A stretch of DNA of 18,334 nt from an uncultured Ellagibacter sp. GTDB lineage: Bacteria; Actinomycetota; Coriobacteriia; Coriobacteriales; Eggerthellaceae. The stretch is taken from assembly GCF_934643285.1 (NCBI RefSeq), contig NZ_CAKUBT010000025.1:1-18334 (forward strand). Direction: 5' to 3'. Shown here in pieces: positions 15,085-18,334 of this stretch (position 1 is the first letter of the stretch; each line of letters opens with the position of its first letter). Position numbers and translations under genes: made by a program. The notes below the pieces were generated by a model that saw nothing but the letters and a program-made list of their open reading frames with translations, was not told where the DNA came from and searched no databases.

Positions 15085-15951
15085 CTATTCCTCGTCGATG
15101 TACTGGCGAGGATCGTGGTTGTCGTTCGGCGGCGTGGAAACGCGGATGTTCATGAAGTCGCACCAATCGAGCACGCGCTGCGGCACGTAGATCTCGGTCT
15201 GGTACTTCGCAGCCTCCTTGATCGCGCGGATGCAGGACACGGCGTGCGCGAGGTCGACCTTCTCGTCGATGTCGGCGACGGGCGTGAAGTACGCCGAGGG
15301 GATGTCCATCTCCTGGAGCTTCTCCACGTAGGCGTCGAGCGCGGGCTTGCCGGTGAGGTTGTAGTACACGCCCTGATGGTTGATCGGCGTGTTGTAGCTG
15401 AAGCCGACAAGCGACGTGCCGCACTCCTGGCAGGGCGCCTGCACAAAGCCCGGGGTCCCCAGGTCCTGGAAGTAATCCAGCCACTGGAAAGCCTGGGAGA
15501 TGTGGGTGATCGGCATGGTCGGGACGTCGCCGCCGACGGAGACGATGTGCTCATAACCCATGTCGAAGATCTGCTTGAAGGCGTCATCGAAGTGGTCGTC
15601 GAACGTGGCGCCCTTGTCGGTGATGTAGTGGATCTCCATCGGCCACTTGCCAAGCGAGTCGTAGGTCTCGCGCATGAGCTCGACGTTGTCGGCCGGCGTG
15701 GTCGACACGAAGAAGTCGTAGGTGATCTTGTCGACCGACGGGTCCTCAGCGACGAGGGCGTCGTTGTCCGCCTGCATCGACAGAAGCGCCTGCATGCACA
15801 TCTCGCTCACGTCGTACAGGCAACGGCGGAACAGCTCTGCCGCCTGCTCGGGGCTCAAAAAACCACCGCGCTCAATCGTCAGGCGCGTCTTCACCAGACC
15901 CGGAACGGGCGGCTTGCAGAACAGGAGCAACGCTTGTTTTTTCTCTGCCAC
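15085..15951 (-). CDS. DUF2064/TIGR04282-type GT-A fold transferase
   Basis: The 288-residue protein begins with ALLLFCKPPVPGLVKTRL, the nucleotide-binding signature of DUF2064 (rSAM/selenodomain-associated transferase 1, related to glycosyl and nucleotidyl transferases). A metal-site strand follows, HIVSVGGDVPTMPITHI near residue 140, and the family ending VADIDEKVDL. The DGGY box usual in this family is replaced around CQECGTSLVGFSYN, and the protein is about 70-80 residues longer than many members. The family name records its frequent link with radical SAM genes, and here the next gene is one. The GTG start at 15951 has AAGGAGAG five bases before it. Role: probably activates or transfers a sugar or similar group for a pathway product; not proven. 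Confidence 0.83.
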   Translation of the reverse strand: MAEKKQALLLFCKPPVPGLVKTRLTIERGGFLSPEQAAELFRRCLYDVSEMCMQALLSMQADNDALVAEDPSVDKITYDFFVSTTPADNVELMRETYDSLGKWPMEIHYITDKGATFDDHFDDAFKQIFDMGYEHIVSVGGDVPTMPITHISQAFQWLDYFQDLGTPGFVQAPCQECGTSLVGFSYNTPINHQGVYYNLTGKPALDAYVEKLQEMDIPSAYFTPVADIDEKVDLAHAVSCIRAIKEAAKYQTEIYVPQRVLDWCDFMNIRVSTPPNDNHDPRQYIDEE

Positions 15952-15974
15952 AATACTCTCCTTCGTATATCACT

Positions 15975-15990
15975 CGCTCGGTTTCGAGCG
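15975..15990 (-). other. Small hairpin in the leader of the transferase gene
   Basis: Arms cgctcg and cgagcg (15975-15980 with 15985-15990) pair perfectly with a 4-base loop, about 24 bases before the GTG start. It lies within the untranslated leader of the predicted promoter. No T tract follows, so it is not a terminator; an mRNA-stability or 5'-protection role is possible. Confidence 0.4.
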
Positions 15991-16002
15991 CATTCACCAT
16001 TA

Positions 16003-16044
16003 GTGCACCTTGCACATTATAGGACGCGAGCCGCTATCTGGCAC
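16003..16044 (-). promoter_or_regulatory. Promoter with start-site palindrome in front of the transferase gene
   Basis: On the minus strand GTGCCA (16044-16039) precedes a perfect TATAAT (16021-16016) with 17 bases between. The -35 lies inside the last codons of the molybdopterin gene. The start point would fall in the dyad gtgca-agg-tgcac (16015-16003), a plausible operator. This would let the four downstream genes be expressed apart from the molybdopterin enzyme. Confidence 0.55.
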
Positions 16045-18313
16045 CGTCCTTGCCCGCATCAGTACGTTCTTTCACGTAGGAATCATCCTGCCACGAAAGG
16101 GGGCCGTCGACCTTCCGAATCACGCAATCGATGGCGTTGTACCACCAGGTGCCGATCATGGGCTCGCCCGTCGCAACCGAGCAGGTCGTCAGGCAGTTCA
16201 CGTTCGACTCCCACATGCCGCCGAAATCGGGCGCGCCCGGCGTCCATTCGGGGTGCCACCAGCCATAATCGACGTTCACCATATCGTCGCGCATCGTGCG
16301 CACCTCCAGCACGAAGCGCGCGCTCCCCTTGTCGGTGGCCACTTCGACGGTGTCTCCCGCGCAAAGTCCCAGCCTCTGTGCCGTCTCGGGCGAGATCTCC
16401 ACCGCGGGATGCGGCGAGGATTTGCGAAACTTCGGGTTGTTGAAGTACATCGACGCGTTGTAGGGCTGCTTGCGGGCGCCGGTGACCATCGCGAGATGCG
16501 CTCCCCCACACGCCTCGGCGCGCGCGATGAGCTCGTCTGAGCAAAGCGAGAGGCACGGCGCAGGCTCGGGCAGGCGCTGGCCACCGAAATCGGGAAGGAT
16601 CTCGCTTGCAAGCTCGATTTTCCCCGTGGTGGTGGCGAAGCCCCGCGGGTTGCCCGTTTCGTCGGGATACAGATACTTGAAGGGGACGGGCGGGCGGAAG
16701 TACATGCCGCGCTCGCAGTATTCTTCCCAGGTCATGCCCGCGCGGGCGAGCACGTCCTCGAGCGCATCTTTGAACGTCTCGTGCGGCCATGCCGCTGCCT
16801 GCCCCAGGCGAAGCCCCAAAGCGCGGAAGATGTCGTAGTCGCTTCTGCGCTCGTAGTACGGCTCGACCGCAGCCGGGCCACCGTAGGCGATGTTCGCGAC
16901 GCCGCCATGCTGCTGGAAGAGCGGGCGCTCGATCGCGCCTGCGCAAGGCAGGACGAAATCGGCAATCGAAGCGGTCGGCGTCAGGTAGTAGTCGATCACC
17001 ACGATCAGGTCGAGGCCCATGAGAGCGTTGAACACGCGATGCGTGTCGGCATAGGTGAGCAGCGGATTCGTCGCGTTCACGATGAGCGCGCGCACCGGAT
17101 AGGGCTCGCCTGTCTCCATCGCACGGAGCACGAGATCAGGATGAGCCGAGGTCATGTAGCGCGTCGGGAGCCTGCAGCCCAAGCGCTCGGTCACCTTCTG
17201 CACTTTCGCGTAGCCCTCGTAGCATTGAAGCGGGGTGTAGGGGGTGTTCAGGCAGCGCGCCTTGTGCTCGGGCGCCATCTCGTCGGTCATCTCGAGCTCG
17301 ACTTCTGTAGTGAAGTCGCTCATCTCGGTGATGATGCAGGCGCCGGGCTTGTCGACGTTGCCCGTGATCGCGCGCAAACAGCAAATCGCGCGGTGCGTGG
17401 GCGCCACGTTGCGGCCCGACTGGTCGATGCCGCGCCCCGACACGAGCGCCGCCGCCTGGGCGCGTCCGAACCAGCGCGCCGCGGTGCGGACGTCATCGGC
17501 CGACACGCCGCAGAATTCGGCAACGTATTCAGGAGTGTAGCGCGCCACATGGGCAGCGAACTCGTCGAAGCCGTGGCACCATTCCGCAACGAAATCGCGG
17601 TCGTAGAGGCCCTCGGCGATGATGACGTTCGCGAAGCCGAGCGCAAGGGCGCAATCCGTGCCCGTCTTCGGCGCGATCCACAAATCGGCGCAGGAAGCGG
17701 TCTTGGTGTAGCGCGGATCGATCACCACGAGCGGCGTGTCCGACTTGCCGATGCGGCGAATCGACTGCCACCAGAGCGAGTTGTCCGACTCGGCCGGGTT
17801 CGTTCCCCAGATGAAGACGCATTCCGTGTCGTCGTTGATGTCGGCCTCGATCGTCCAACCGAACGTGAGCGCGTCCATCCAGATGCGCGGGTTCCAGCAG
17901 ATCTGCCCGATACCCATGTTGTTCGGTGAGCCGAACATGTTCATGAAGCGGTGCAGCGGCCAAAACGACGCATGCGGCCCACCGATCATGGACGCAAGCG
18001 TTTCGGAGCCATACTGGTCGCGAAGCTTCGATAGACGCTGCGCGATGTCGTCAAGCGCCTCGTCCCAGCTCACGCGCTCCCATTCGTTCGCCCCACGCGC
18101 ACCGACGCGGCGCAGGGGGTAGTTCACGCGGTCGTCCCCATCGAGCACGTCGAGGTTCATCTTCCAACGACGGCACCCCGCGAGCACCTTCGGGTCGTAA
18201 GGGTATCGCGAAGGGTCGGGCTCCAGATCCACGACGCGCCCGTCTTCCACCGTCGCATGAAACGCGCAGAGATACCCGCAGAAATGACAGTTCGTTTTGC
18301 GCACCTCGCGCAT
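16034..18313 (-). CDS. Cytoplasmic molybdopterin/tungstopterin enzyme, acetylene-hydratase-like
   Basis: The 759-residue protein is a DMSO-reductase-superfamily (MopB) catalytic subunit. A [4Fe-4S] site lies at the N-terminus (Cys9-x2-Cys12-x3-Cys16, then Cys47). VNYPLRRVG and WERVSWDEALDDIA are typical of the family, and Cys139 in GIGQICWNP is the likely metal ligand. FIWGTNPAESDN, VVIDPRYTKTA, GTDCALALG and the C-terminal MGDN-binding domain (MVTGARKQPYNASMYFNNP to the end) follow. The sequence looks closer to acetylene hydratase and related soluble enzymes than to the respiratory reductases. No twin-arginine signal is present, and no Fe-S or membrane partner gene follows. ATG 18313 has AAGGAGG upstream; a TAA stop abuts the ATG (18314-18316), probably the end of a preceding gene that lies mostly outside the window. 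Substrate unknown. Confidence 0.92.
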   Translation of the reverse strand: MREVRKTNCHFCGYLCAFHATVEDGRVVDLEPDPSRYPYDPKVLAGCRRWKMNLDVLDGDDRVNYPLRRVGARGANEWERVSWDEALDDIAQRLSKLRDQYGSETLASMIGGPHASFWPLHRFMNMFGSPNNMGIGQICWNPRIWMDALTFGWTIEADINDDTECVFIWGTNPAESDNSLWWQSIRRIGKSDTPLVVIDPRYTKTASCADLWIAPKTGTDCALALGFANVIIAEGLYDRDFVAEWCHGFDEFAAHVARYTPEYVAEFCGVSADDVRTAARWFGRAQAAALVSGRGIDQSGRNVAPTHRAICCLRAITGNVDKPGACIITEMSDFTTEVELEMTDEMAPEHKARCLNTPYTPLQCYEGYAKVQKVTERLGCRLPTRYMTSAHPDLVLRAMETGEPYPVRALIVNATNPLLTYADTHRVFNALMGLDLIVVIDYYLTPTASIADFVLPCAGAIERPLFQQHGGVANIAYGGPAAVEPYYERRSDYDIFRALGLRLGQAAAWPHETFKDALEDVLARAGMTWEEYCERGMYFRPPVPFKYLYPDETGNPRGFATTTGKIELASEILPDFGGQRLPEPAPCLSLCSDELIARAEACGGAHLAMVTGARKQPYNASMYFNNPKFRKSSPHPAVEISPETAQRLGLCAGDTVEVATDKGSARFVLEVRTMRDDMVNVDYGWWHPEWTPGAPDFGGMWESNVNCLTTCSVATGEPMIGTWWYNAIDCVIRKVDGPLSWQDDSYVKERTDAGKDGAR

Positions 18314-18334
18314 TTACGCATCCTCCTTCGCGGC

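Noticed and set aside
1..18334. tRNA, rRNA genes and CRISPR arrays
   Set aside because: By eye I saw no cloverleaf with a CCA-type end, no rRNA core sequence and no regularly spaced repeats. A tRNAscan or CRISPR finder run would settle this.

Overview
The window reads as chromosomal DNA of a high-GC, anaerobic, gut-type actinobacterium. My best guess is class Coriobacteriia (Eggerthellaceae-like). This rests on the gene content: an acetylene-hydratase-like molybdopterin enzyme without a signal peptide, a ferredoxin/DUF169 fusion, a radical SAM protein of the COG1964 type, a PadR/flavin-reductase pair and a DUF559-like orphan. The assignment is inference; no marker gene such as rRNA is present.

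Left part (1-5051), housekeeping: queA is cut by the left edge and runs rightward. It converges on ligA, with a strong two-way terminator between them. Upstream of ligA, all leftward, lie a six-helix HdeD/DUF308 membrane protein with its own promoter and a stand-alone NAD(P)HX dehydratase gene (nnrD).

Middle (about 5052-8187), accessory block: an IS110-family insertion sequence (transposase leftward, with a non-coding 5' region of the kind that encodes bridge RNA in this family) is followed by a rightward DUF559/VSR-like nuclease-fold gene with an AT-rich promoter. After it comes a compact 176-bp structured element framed by a 27-bp inverted repeat. This block sits between acpS and nnrD, two genes that are often neighbours in bacteria, so it probably split an older glmS-acpS-nnrD run.

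8188-10620: glmS and acpS form a tight leftward pair. 10621-10961 is a regulatory region divergent between glmS and a PadR-type regulator; it holds a good promoter with a palindromic operator. The PadR gene is followed by an FMN-binding flavin-reductase-like protein.

12153-18313, the most interesting part, is read leftward: a cytoplasmic molybdopterin/tungstopterin enzyme, then a GT-A-fold nucleotidyl/glycosyl transferase (DUF2064), a radical SAM protein with extra cysteine clusters, a 2x[4Fe-4S]-DUF169 protein, and a GNAT acetyltransferase with a cysteine-rich tail, ending in a strong terminator. A second promoter with a palindrome at its start point lies in front of the transferase. The set looks like a small redox-linked biosynthetic or modification pathway with no product I can name.
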